Origin: Rhodospirillales bacterium Alpha_05
GTDB taxonomy: Bacteria > Pseudomonadota > Alphaproteobacteria > Rhodospirillales > Rhodospirillaceae
Direction of reading: 5' to 3'
Length of the DNA: 10,196 nt
NCBI GenBank assembly: GCA_001603335.1
Contig: LUYR01000564.1
Span: 1 to 10,196, forward strand
This document shows, piece by piece, positions 1 to 7,000 of this stretch. The first letter of the stretch is position 1; each line of letters opens with the position of its first letter. The notes below the pieces were generated by a model. It saw nothing but the letters and a program-made list of their open reading frames with translations, did not search any database and was not told the origin of the DNA. Position numbers and translations under genes: made by a program.

Positions 1-1140
1 CTTCGGGGCGTCGAAGCGCATGGGGCCGTCGGCGTGGTAGTGGCGGACAGGAGACTTCGGGCGGTTGACGGGGAGCATCTCGTAGTGGGTGCCGACGCGG
101 TAGCGGTGGGAGTCGGCATAGGAGAAGATGCGGCCCTGGAGCATTTTGTCGGGGGAGAAGCCGATGCCGGGGACGATGTTGGAGGGGCTGAAGCAAGCCT
201 GCTCGATCTCGGCGAAGTAGTGCTCGGGGTTGCGGTTGAGTTCGAGGATGCCGACGTCGATGAGCGGGTAGTCCTTGTGCGGCCAGACCTTGGTGAGATC
301 GAAGGGGTTCCAACGGTAGGTTTCGGCGTCTTTCTCGGGCATGACTTGGACGCAGAAACGCCACTTCGGGAAATCGCCGCGCTCGATGGATCCGAAGAGA
401 TCGCGTTGGGAGGACTCGCGGTCCTTGGCGACGACGGCGGCGGCCTCGGCGTCGGTGTAGAATTTGATTCCCTGGAGGGTCTTGAAGTGGAACTTCACCC
501 AGAAGCGTTCGCCGGCGGCGTTGAGGAAGCTGTAGGTGTGGCTGCCATAGCCGTTGATGTGGCGGAAGTCGGTCGGCAGGCCGCGGTCGGACATGAGGAT
601 GGTGACCTGGTGGAGGCTCTCGGGGCTGAGTGACCAGAAGTCCCAGGCGGCGGTGGCGCTGCGGAGGTTCGAGCGGGGGTGGCGCTTCTGGGTGTGGATG
701 AAGTCGGGAAACTTGTACGGGTCTCGGATGAAGAAGACAGGGGTATTGTTGCCGACCATGTCCCAGTTGCCCTCGTCGGTGTAGAACTTGAGGGCGAAGC
801 CTCGGACGTCGCGTTCGGCATCGGCGGCGCCGCGCTCGCCGGCGACGGTGGAGAAGCGGGCGAGGACCTCGGTCTTTTTGCCGATCTGGGCGAAGACGGA
901 GGCCTTGGAGTAGCGGGTGATGTCGTGGGTGATGGTGAGTGTGCCGTAGGCACCGGAGCCTTTGGCGTGGACGGTGCGCTCGGGGATGCGCTCGCGGTTC
1001 TGGTGGGCGAGCTTTTCGAGGAGCTGGTAGTCCTGCATGAGCAGGGGGCCGCGGGCGCCGGCGGTGAGGGAGTTCTGGTTGTCGGCGATGGGGGCGCCGG
1101 CGGAGGTGGTGAGTTGCGAGGGCGTATTTGGGGTGTTCAT
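1..1140 (-). CDS. katA: Monofunctional haem catalase, N-terminal 380 residues (3' end beyond window)
   Basis: Decomposes hydrogen peroxide to water and oxygen; normally a cytoplasmic tetramer with one haem b per subunit. Reading from the ATG at 1138-1140 gives an uninterrupted 380-codon frame that leaves the window without a stop. Seen: the distal signature RERIPERTVHAKGSG with the essential His at residue 58; GNNTPVFFIRDP with the distal Asn at about 131; and the proximal haem-ligand region GRIFSYADSHRYR with Tyr at 341. The spacing between these three residues matches that of classical catalases. Small-subunit catalases are about 480-500 residues, so roughly 100-120 C-terminal residues lie off the left edge. 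It looks like a clade 3 (KatA-type) enzyme, though the clade was judged by eye. It is divergent from the response regulator at 1464, with about 320 bp between them. There is no Shine-Dalgarno motif before the ATG, and I see no clear OxyR or PerR box. The family call is essentially certain; the gene symbol is less so. Confidence 0.96.
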   Translation of the reverse strand, partial: MNTPNTPSQLTTSAGAPIADNQNSLTAGARGPLLMQDYQLLEKLAHQNRERIPERTVHAKGSGAYGTLTITHDITRYSKASVFAQIGKKTEVLARFSTVAGERGAADAERDVRGFALKFYTDEGNWDMVGNNTPVFFIRDPYKFPDFIHTQKRHPRSNLRSATAAWDFWSLSPESLHQVTILMSDRGLPTDFRHINGYGSHTYSFLNAAGERFWVKFHFKTLQGIKFYTDAEAAAVVAKDRESSQRDLFGSIERGDFPKWRFCVQVMPEKDAETYRWNPFDLTKVWPHKDYPLIDVGILELNRNPEHYFAEIEQACFSPSNIVPGIGFSPDKMLQGRIFSYADSHRYRVGTHYEMLPVNRPKSPVRHYHADGPMRFDAPK

Positions 1141-1330
1141 GGCTGGTATGGCGGAGTGAATCGCGGTCGCGTGATTTGTCGAAATGGGGGGCTTTTTTGA
1201 GCGGCTGGTGACGTGGGTCTGGGTCGCGCCGTTGGGATGCGGGCTCGTGGGCTTGTATGGCCTGTGGCCGGCGTTTGCGTGGGTGGGGGCGTTCGTTGCG
1301 CGGTACCCGTTAACGAGGTGAGGGGAGCGC

Positions 1331-1350
1331 CCCTGCGGTTCACCGCGGGG
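1331..1350. repeat. GC-rich hairpin, 8-bp stem with TTCA loop
   Basis: CCCTGCGG (1331-1338) can pair with CCGCGGGG (1343-1350), with one T-G wobble and a four-base TTCA loop. The preceding GGGG (1322-1325) could instead pair with CCCC (1330-1333), so the two stems exclude each other. There is no T-tract after it, so it is not a standard terminator. It may be only a by-product of high GC. Its role, if any, is unknown. Confidence 0.4.
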
Positions 1351-1414
1351 AGTGCGGAGGTAGGCATGCACCCGGCTATGGCGCTCTGTGCGCACGTGTG
1401 GCTGGAATGCAGCG

Positions 1415-1444
1415 TTGACCTGCCAGACCTTCGCCCCATCGAAT
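1415..1444 (+). promoter_or_regulatory. Candidate sigma70-like promoter for the response regulator
   Basis: TTGACC at 1415-1420 matches five of six bases of the -35 consensus. Eighteen bases later TCGAAT at 1439-1444 matches four of six bases of TATAAT. Transcription would begin near 1450, only about a dozen bases before the ATG at 1464, giving an almost leaderless message. This would also exclude the in-frame ATG at 1443, which lies inside the -10 element. The match is modest and chance is a real alternative. Confidence 0.35.
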
Positions 1445-1463
1445 GGAGACCTTCTGTTTCCCG

Positions 1464-2102
1464 ATGTCCATTCGAGTTCTTCTAGTTGATGATCATGAGC
1501 TTGTCCGTGCTGGGCTGCGGCTTCGTCTGACCCAGGAAAAGGACATCGAGATCGTGGGGGAGGCGGAGTGTGCCCAGAAGGCGTATACGCTGATCGGCAA
1601 AGTGCCAATCGATGTCGTCGTGCTTGATTTGCACCTGCCAGATGCCGAGGGGCTGGCTCTGGTCAGCCAAGTCCGAGAGAAGCTCTCGCGTGCGCACATT
1701 CTTGTGCTTACCGGGATCAGCCCGGCGTCGTTGCGTCCCATTATCCTGGCGGGGGCCGATGGGATCGCCTCCAAGGAGGACCCGGCGGCGGAAGTGGTCC
1801 GAGCCATCCGTCTGCTGGTGGCAGGGAAGAACTATCTCTCGCCCGATGCGGTCACGCGGGTCGTCCAGGCAATGCGCGATCCGACGCTGTCCATTTCGCA
1901 ACCGTCCACGCTTTCGGAGACGGAGACGAACGTGCTGAGGCTGTTTGCCGAAGGCCGCAGCTACAAGGAAATCGCCGATCAGCTCAACCTGAGTGTGAAG
2001 TCCATCGAGAGCTATCGCACGCGTCTGACGAAGAAGCTCGACTGCGAGAGCACTGCGGAGCTCGTCCGCTACGCGGTGCGTAAGGGGATCGTCGCTCCCT
2101 GA
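1464..2102 (+). CDS. NarL/FixJ-family response regulator (REC + LuxR-type HTH)
   Basis: A DNA-binding output protein of a two-component system: phosphorylation of the receiver should alter dimerisation and promoter binding. The 212-residue product has an N-terminal receiver (about 1-120) with the acidic pair Asp9/Asp10, phospho-acceptor Asp55 in VVVLDLHLPD, Thr83 and Lys104. A linker leads to a C-terminal LuxR/GerE helix-turn-helix (about 150-210) with the typical LSETETNVLRLFAEG and KEIADQLNLSVKSIESYR stretches. Length and architecture are standard. An ATG at 1443 is in frame and would add seven residues (METFCFP), but the family normally begins right at the first receiver strand, as MSIRVLLVDD does here, so I chose 1464. 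Neither start has a well-spaced Shine-Dalgarno motif; GGAG at 1445-1448 is 15 bases from 1464. It is followed by a chemoreceptor and two kinases on the same strand. A cognate kinase among these is plausible but unproven. Target genes are unknown. Confidence 0.95.
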   Translation: MSIRVLLVDDHELVRAGLRLRLTQEKDIEIVGEAECAQKAYTLIGKVPIDVVVLDLHLPDAEGLALVSQVREKLSRAHILVLTGISPASLRPIILAGADGIASKEDPAAEVVRAIRLLVAGKNYLSPDAVTRVVQAMRDPTLSISQPSTLSETETNVLRLFAEGRSYKEIADQLNLSVKSIESYRTRLTKKLDCESTAELVRYAVRKGIVAP

Positions 2103-2121
2103 TCGGGCTTGGCGGCTGCGC

Positions 2122-2139
2122 GGGGCCGGAGCCTCTTTT
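2122..2139 (+). terminator. Weak candidate intrinsic terminator after the response regulator
   Basis: Twenty bases after the stop codon, GGGGC (2122-2126) can pair with GCCTC (2131-2135) around a CGGA tetraloop, with one G-T wobble, and is followed directly by TTTT (2136-2139). The stem is short and the T-tract is only four bases, so termination would be partial at best. If real, it separates the regulator from the chemoreceptor transcript. Confidence 0.3.
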
Positions 2140-2207
2140 GCCGCGTAGTTGGAGAGTGCGAGGCCCAGTCGGTCGGCGTCATGTCGAGCCCGTTTTTCGT
2201 CTGGAAA

Positions 2208-2228
2208 ACCCCAGCGCCTGATTGGGGT
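2208..2228. repeat. Inverted repeat, 6-bp arms, in the chemoreceptor leader
   Basis: ACCCCA (2208-2213) is the exact reverse complement of TGGGGT (2223-2228), with a nine-base loop. It is the first and weakest of three hairpins in the roughly 130 bases before the chemoreceptor start. It could be chance in isolation. Confidence 0.35.
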
Positions 2229-2257
2229 ATTCCCGTGCCTGCAGGGGATAATCCAAC

Positions 2258-2285
2258 TCAATCGCACGTCGGATCGTGCGATTGA
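2258..2285. repeat. Perfect 11-bp inverted repeat with 6-base spacer
   Basis: TCAATCGCACG (2258-2268) and CGTGCGATTGA (2275-2285) are perfect reverse complements separated by TCGGAT. It can be a stable RNA hairpin in the leader of the chemoreceptor gene, or a dyad operator for a dimeric regulator; the length and spacing fit either reading. There is no T-tract after it. It lies 47 bases before the start codon at 2333 and abuts a second perfect hairpin. Confidence 0.7.
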
Positions 2286-2288
2286 AAC

Positions 2289-2312
2289 CGTGGCCGCGCG
2301 TTTGCGGCCACG
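2289..2312. repeat. Perfect 9-bp GC-rich hairpin immediately upstream of the chemoreceptor
   Basis: CGTGGCCGC (2289-2297) and GCGGCCACG (2304-2312) pair perfectly around a six-base GCGTTT loop. Only three bases separate it from the preceding 11-bp repeat. It is followed by a pyrimidine-rich stretch, GGCTTTTCTCTCC, up to the ATG at 2333. The stem plus downstream T-richness resembles an attenuator or leaky terminator, but the T-run is interrupted. In RNA it would sit 20 bases from the start codon and could affect ribosome access. Confidence 0.65.
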
Positions 2313-2332
2313 CATCGGCTTTTCTCTCCAGC

Positions 2333-3850
2333 ATGAAAAAACTAACTATAGGCAAACGCTTGCTCCTGCTTGTCGCCATTCTTGGCCTCGGCGCGAGCGG
2401 CATCGGCATCAGCGCGATCCTCGAACTGCGAAACATCGATGGGACGGCTCGCAAAATCACCGGTGACGCCCTCCCCGGCGTGATCGCGATGGGCAAGATC
2501 AACCGCAATCTGGCCGAAAGCCAAATCCTGGCCATGAGGATGCAGGCTGAGGTCACCCCGGAGGCGCGGCAGAAATTGAAGACGGCGATTGCGGGATTGT
2601 CCTCGGGCAACCACGCCTCATTTGAGGCCTACGAGAAGACGATCACCCAGGAGGAGGACCGGCGCCTGTTTGAGGTGTTGGTCGAGGCACGAAAGGCCAA
2701 CGGCTCCACGCGCGACCAGTTCTTTAAACTTCTCGAGTCCGACCCCGCCGCGGCGCAGGCGTTTTTGGAAACCTCCCTGCTGTCCACTTACAATGCCTAC
2801 TCCCGGGCCGCCGAGGAGTTGCTCAACTACAACGCCGCTCTCGCCGAAAACTACGGTGGCGAAATCACGTCCGATGTCACGGGGGCCAATCGGACCCTTT
2901 TCATCGCCATCGCGAGTATTCTGGTCGCCGGGATCATCTTCTCGATGATCACGACCCGCAATCTCATCAAGATACTGGCGACGATTTCCGACAATCTGGA
3001 TGCCGGAGCCCAGCAGACGACCACGGCGGCCGGTCAGGTGGCCGCCTCCAGTCAGTCGCTGGCCGACGGTGCCACGCGCCAAGCCGCTTCGCTCGAAGAA
3101 ACCAGTTCCTCGCTGGAGGAGATCGCGAGCATGACCAAACGAAACGCCGAGAATGCCGGGCAGGCGAAACAAGCTGCCGGCGCGGCTCGTCAGGCGGCGG
3201 ATCTCGGGGTGGCCGACATGGGCGTCATGAAGGCGGCGATGAACGACATCAAGGTCTCCAGTGACGACATTGCCAAGATCATCAAGACGATCGACGAGAT
3301 CGCATTTCAGACGAACATCCTCGCGCTCAATGCCGCGGTCGAGGCGGCGCGCGCTGGAGACGCCGGTGCGGGGTTTGCCGTCGTGGCAGATGAGGTGCGC
3401 GGGCTCGCCCAGCGCGCGGCCGTCGCCGCCAAGGAAACCGCCGGCAAGATCGATGGTGCCATCGCCAAAACCTCGCACGGGGTGTCGATCAGCCAGAAAG
3501 TGGCGACCAGCCTGGAGGAGATCGCGAAACATTCCCGCGAGGTCGATCACCTCGTGGCCGAGATTGCACTGGCCTCCAACGAGCAGAGCCAGGGCATCAG
3601 CCAGGTGACGGCGGCGATCTCGCAGATGAACGAGGTGACCCAGAACACCGCGGCCACCGCCGAGGAATGCGCAAGCGCTTCGGAAGAGCTCAACGGGCAG
3701 GCCAGTGCCACGCAGGACACCGTGCGCGAGTTGCTGGTGCTGGTGGGAAAAGCTGCGGCTGAGCCCGCCCCGGAGGCGCAGGTTGCCCCGGCTACGCCGT
3801 CTGCCAGGTCCGACACTCCGCAGCGGAAGACGCCTGCTGAAAAGCGGTAG
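2333..3850 (+). CDS. Methyl-accepting chemotaxis protein, membrane-bound, HAMP-less
   Basis: A chemoreceptor that would control a CheA/CheW complex from the inner membrane. The 505-residue product has a basic N-terminus (MKKLTIGKRL), membrane helix 1 at about 9-30, a periplasmic all-helical region at about 31-187 resembling a four-helix-bundle ligand domain, membrane helix 2 at about 188-207, and a cytoplasmic signalling hairpin at about 210-472. The highly conserved tip IAFQTNILALNAAVEAARAG lies at about 323-342. A methylation-type segment (QAASLEETSSSLEEI) begins at 250, and from there to the tip the spacing matches E. coli Tsr with no gap, as far as I recall Tsr, indicating the 36-heptad class. 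Only about 43 residues separate membrane helix 2 from the methylation region, too few for a normal HAMP domain. The C-terminus (473-505) is an Ala/Pro-rich tail without an NWETF-like CheR tether. A GTG at 2276 is in frame but lies inside a hairpin, so I chose the ATG at 2333. No che genes are nearby, and the ligand is unknown. Confidence 0.95.
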   Translation: MKKLTIGKRLLLLVAILGLGASGIGISAILELRNIDGTARKITGDALPGVIAMGKINRNLAESQILAMRMQAEVTPEARQKLKTAIAGLSSGNHASFEAYEKTITQEEDRRLFEVLVEARKANGSTRDQFFKLLESDPAAAQAFLETSLLSTYNAYSRAAEELLNYNAALAENYGGEITSDVTGANRTLFIAIASILVAGIIFSMITTRNLIKILATISDNLDAGAQQTTTAAGQVAASSQSLADGATRQAASLEETSSSLEEIASMTKRNAENAGQAKQAAGAARQAADLGVADMGVMKAAMNDIKVSSDDIAKIIKTIDEIAFQTNILALNAAVEAARAGDAGAGFAVVADEVRGLAQRAAVAAKETAGKIDGAIAKTSHGVSISQKVATSLEEIAKHSREVDHLVAEIALASNEQSQGISQVTAAISQMNEVTQNTAATAEECASASEELNGQASATQDTVRELLVLVGKAAAEPAPEAQVAPATPSARSDTPQRKTPAEKR

Positions 3851-3869
3851 TGTTTTCAAAACTCATCAA

Positions 3870-3912
3870 GCCTTCTCCCCGCCCTCAAGCTTGTCATCCC
3901 GGGGGAGAAGGC
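3870..3912. repeat. 11-bp inverted repeat with 21-base loop after the chemoreceptor gene
   Basis: GCCTTCTCCCC (3870-3880) is the perfect reverse complement of GGGGAGAAGGC (3902-3912). It begins 19 bases after the chemoreceptor stop, a typical position for a 3'-end RNA structure. There is no T-tract on either side, so it may be a stabilising 3' hairpin or a factor-dependent termination site rather than an intrinsic terminator. A 10-base palindrome CGCCCGGGCG follows at 3936-3945, and AGCGAG/CTCGCT at 3986-3999. The 3851-4094 gap contains no convincing gene. Confidence 0.55.
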
Positions 3913-4094
3913 GGAATTCGGTGGCCCTGCCTGTGCGCCCGGGCGGGAGAACCCGAGATGAGAATCACAAATCCGGTTGCGGTGGAGCGAGGGCTCGCTG
4001 CACTTAACCTCGCTGCCAGAGCATGGCGCTTGCAACACGCCGAGCCCCCTGCAGCTCGCGACCGTCCTCTTCCCTCAACCGGGCCGTTTACCCC

Positions 4095-7000
4095 ATGCCT
4101 CACGAACGCCAGCCCGCCCCCGGACTTCCTGGAAAAGACTTTATCCTGGAGAACACACAGGTTCCGTGGATCTCGGCCGGACTCCTCCTGGGGGCTCTGG
4201 CGGGCACGTGTTTCATGGTGCTGAGTTATTGGCCCCCGGATGCACTGTATTGGACGCAGCCGGTGATCTGGGCGTCGGGAGTCGGGCAGATGATCGCCCT
4301 TTTCGTCGCGCTTCGTCACAGGAAACCTTCGCGCGCGCTGGGCCTCATCCTCGGTGTGACTTTTATCATCCTGGCGTCCGCCAGCCTTTTCACCCGCGGA
4401 CTTACGCCTACCAACGCCCTCTTCCTTGCCGGCGGGGTGGCGTTGGCCGGACTGCTCTTTGGCGTCCGCGGCCTGCTCACGATGTTTGCGCTCACGGTGC
4501 TTCTCATGGCGGCGTCCGGTTATTGCTGGGTTGCCGGGATTGCGCCGTCGGCGAACTTTGTCCCATTGGAGGATCGCACGGCGAGGGCGTACTGGATGGA
4601 GCGCACGATCGCCTACGCGGTGATTTCCGGCACGGTTGCCATGACGATCGTCCTCATGGTGCGTCGCCTGCATCAGCAGCATCAGGAGCAGCAACGTACG
4701 ACGATGATGATTGCGCAGGAGCAGCAGCTGCGGGCGCAGGCCGAGCTGGCTCGCTATCGGGCCGAGGCCGAGGCGCATGCCGCCCAGCACAAGTCCGAGC
4801 TGGAACTGCAGAGCATCTTCGCCGCCGCCCCTGTCGGCATCGCCATCGTTTCGTGTGAGCGCGTGATTCTCCGGACCAATGAGCGCCTGGCCGAGCTTTG
4901 CGGATATGCCCCTGGCGAGCTCGATGGGAAGCCCACCCGGCTCCTGTACACCAGCGAAGCCCACTATCGCCAGGTCGGCATCGAGCTCTACCGGCAGAAC
5001 TCCCGCAGAGGGGCGCCGACGACCGTCGAGAGCACCCACCTCCGAAAGGATGGGCGCCTCGTGAACGTGCTCCTGAAATCCGCGCCAATCGAGCCGGATA
5101 ATCCACGGAGCGACCGCGTGACGATGGTCGTCGACATCACCGAGCGCCACGCCGCAGAGATGGCCTTGCGCACGAGCGAGGCGCGCCTGCGGGAGATCTT
5201 CGACCATACCCACGACGTCATCCTCACCTGCCGCGTAGAGCCCGGCGGGCGCTTCGTTTTCGAGGATGCCAACGTCATGGTTGAGGAGTTCGGCCTGCGC
5301 CGGGAGGACTTCCAGGCCGGGACCAAGACCGCCGGCGACGTCTTGCCCTCGCCCGAGGCGGAGATCATCGAGGGCCAGCATCGTGAGTGTGTGCGCACCG
5401 GGAAGATGCTTGTCTTCGACCACCAGTTGCTCACGCCGGCCGGCCCGCGGACTTTTTTCACCAAACTCGTGCCCGTGGTTGGCCCCGATGGCGGGACCAT
5501 CATTCGCCTCGTGCGCTTCGCCCAGGACGTTACCGAGCGGAAGAAGGCCGAGGACGCCGTCCGCGAGAGCGAACGCCGCATCCGCCATCTGCTGGCCAAC
5601 TCGAATGACCTGTGCCTCATCGCCGATGCCGCGGGCAACTACACCTCGGTCAACGGTCCGGTCGAACGCATCCTCGGTTATACGGCGGAGGAGCTCCTTC
5701 GCATCAACGGACTCACTCTGATCCATCCTGACGATCTCGATGGGGCCAGGCAGGTATTCGAACAGGCGCTCGCAAGTCCGGGCACCACGCTCTATTCGCA
5801 GTATCGCTACAAGCACAGGGATGGCCACTGGGTCCTATTGGAGACGGTAGGCACCAACTGGCTTTCCGATTCCCACATCCGGGGCGTGGTTCTTAACACA
5901 CGCGATATCACTGCGCGCAAACGCACCGAGGTGTCACTGCACGAAAGCGAGAAGCGCTTCAGCCGTATCTTTCACCTCGCGTTCTCCTCCCTCAGCCTGT
6001 CCCGCGAATCCGATGGCGTTTTTCACGAGGTGAACCAAGTCTTCACGCAGCTCTTCGGCTACACGAGGGAGGAGGCCATCGGACGCACCGCGGAGCAGCT
6101 CGGACTTTGGGCTGACCCGGACGACGGCCTCCGCGTCGCCGAGATCGATCGGCTCACGGGGCAGATCGAACGCCGGGAGATCCACTTCCGCCGCAAGGAC
6201 GGCACCGTGTTCATCGGCGCGCTCTCGGTGCGCAAGGTCGAGATCGGCGGCGAGACCATGCGGCTCGCCGCGGTCTCCGACATCACCGATCAGAAACAGG
6301 CGGAGCAGGCACTCCTCGAAAAAGAGCGTCGATGGGCCACGCTCCTCTCAAACCTCCCGGGCGTCGCCTACCGCTGTGCCAACGACGCCGTCTGGACCGC
6401 CGAGTTTGTCAGCGCCGGCTGCCTCGAACTCCTCGGCCATTCCGCAGAGGATTTCATGGTCCGGCACAGCATCACGCTTGAGGACATCATCCCGCCGGAT
6501 CAGCGCCAGACCATCCGTGCGGAGGTTGACCGGTGCCTCGCAGTGAAGGCGCCATACAAACTCTCCTATCGCATCCACACCCGCACGGATCGCGAGGTCT
6601 GGGTCGTCGAATACGGCCGGGGCATCTTCGAGCCCTCCGGGCGCCTGCAGGCCCTTGAAGGGGTCCTCTTCGACATCACCGATCTCAAGCAGGCCGAGCA
6701 GCAGCTCCGGTCCAGCGAACTCAAATATCGCTCGATCTTCGAAAATACCATCGATGGCATTTTCCAGACGACCCCGGATGGCCGGCTCCTCAACGTGAAC
6801 CCCTCCTTTGCCCGGATGCATGGGTATGTCTCGCCAGAGGAGATGATCCGGGAGGTGAAGGACATCGGCCTCCAGATGTATGCGGTGCCGGAGCAGCGCG
6901 AGTACATACGCGACCTGCTGGTCCACTCGGGCCGCATCGACAACTGCGAGATTCAGATGCGCCGCCGCGACGGGGTCTTGTTCTGGGTGCTGTTTAATGC

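Larger units (their letters stand above)
1141..1463. other. Divergent intergenic region between catalase and response regulator
   Basis: These 323 bases separate two divergent genes and must carry the promoters of both. Open frames exist on both strands, but none encodes a recognisable or plausible protein. Visible structure: an 8-bp palindrome CGTTAACG at 1308-1315; a hairpin at 1331-1350 with a competing stem just before it (GGGG 1322-1325 with CCCC 1330-1333); a palindrome GTGCGCAC at 1388-1395 overlapping CACGTG at 1393-1398; and a weak promoter-like pair at 1415-1444 facing the regulator. For the catalase I see no convincing -35/-10 pair; TCGACA on the minus strand (complement of about 1177-1182) is the nearest to a -35 box but lacks a good -10 partner. 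A T6 run at 1193-1198 on the plus strand follows a G-run but has no stem to make it a terminator. Confidence 0.6.

Noticed and set aside
34..633. 199-codon open frame on the plus strand
   Set aside because: It is antisense to the catalase, whose catalytic residues are all readable on the minus strand. The Gly/Val/Glu/Asp-rich product is a shadow.
1193..1198. T6 run after a G-run as a terminator
   Set aside because: There is no stem before it and no plus-strand gene upstream. On the minus strand it lies in the catalase 5' region.
1213..1485. Possible small plus-strand gene in the spacer before the response regulator
   Set aside because: It overlaps the regulator start in another frame, has no ribosome binding site and no recognisable domain, and the composition is that of non-coding GC-rich DNA.
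2618..3859. 413-codon open frame on the minus strand opposite the chemoreceptor
   Set aside because: The plus strand encodes an unmistakable chemoreceptor tip and methylation helices. The antisense product resembles nothing I know.
3850..4224. Possible small plus-strand gene between the chemoreceptor and the hybrid kinase
   Set aside because: It overlaps a strong hairpin and the first membrane helix of the kinase in another frame. The Pro/Arg-rich product has no sign of selection as a protein.
3894..5828. 644-codon open frame on the minus strand opposite the hybrid kinase
   Set aside because: It lies antisense to clear membrane and PAS coding sequence, runs out into the intergenic region, has a low-complexity Arg/Gly/Asp/Glu-rich composition and no recognisable domain. 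Long antisense frames are expected in GC-rich genes.
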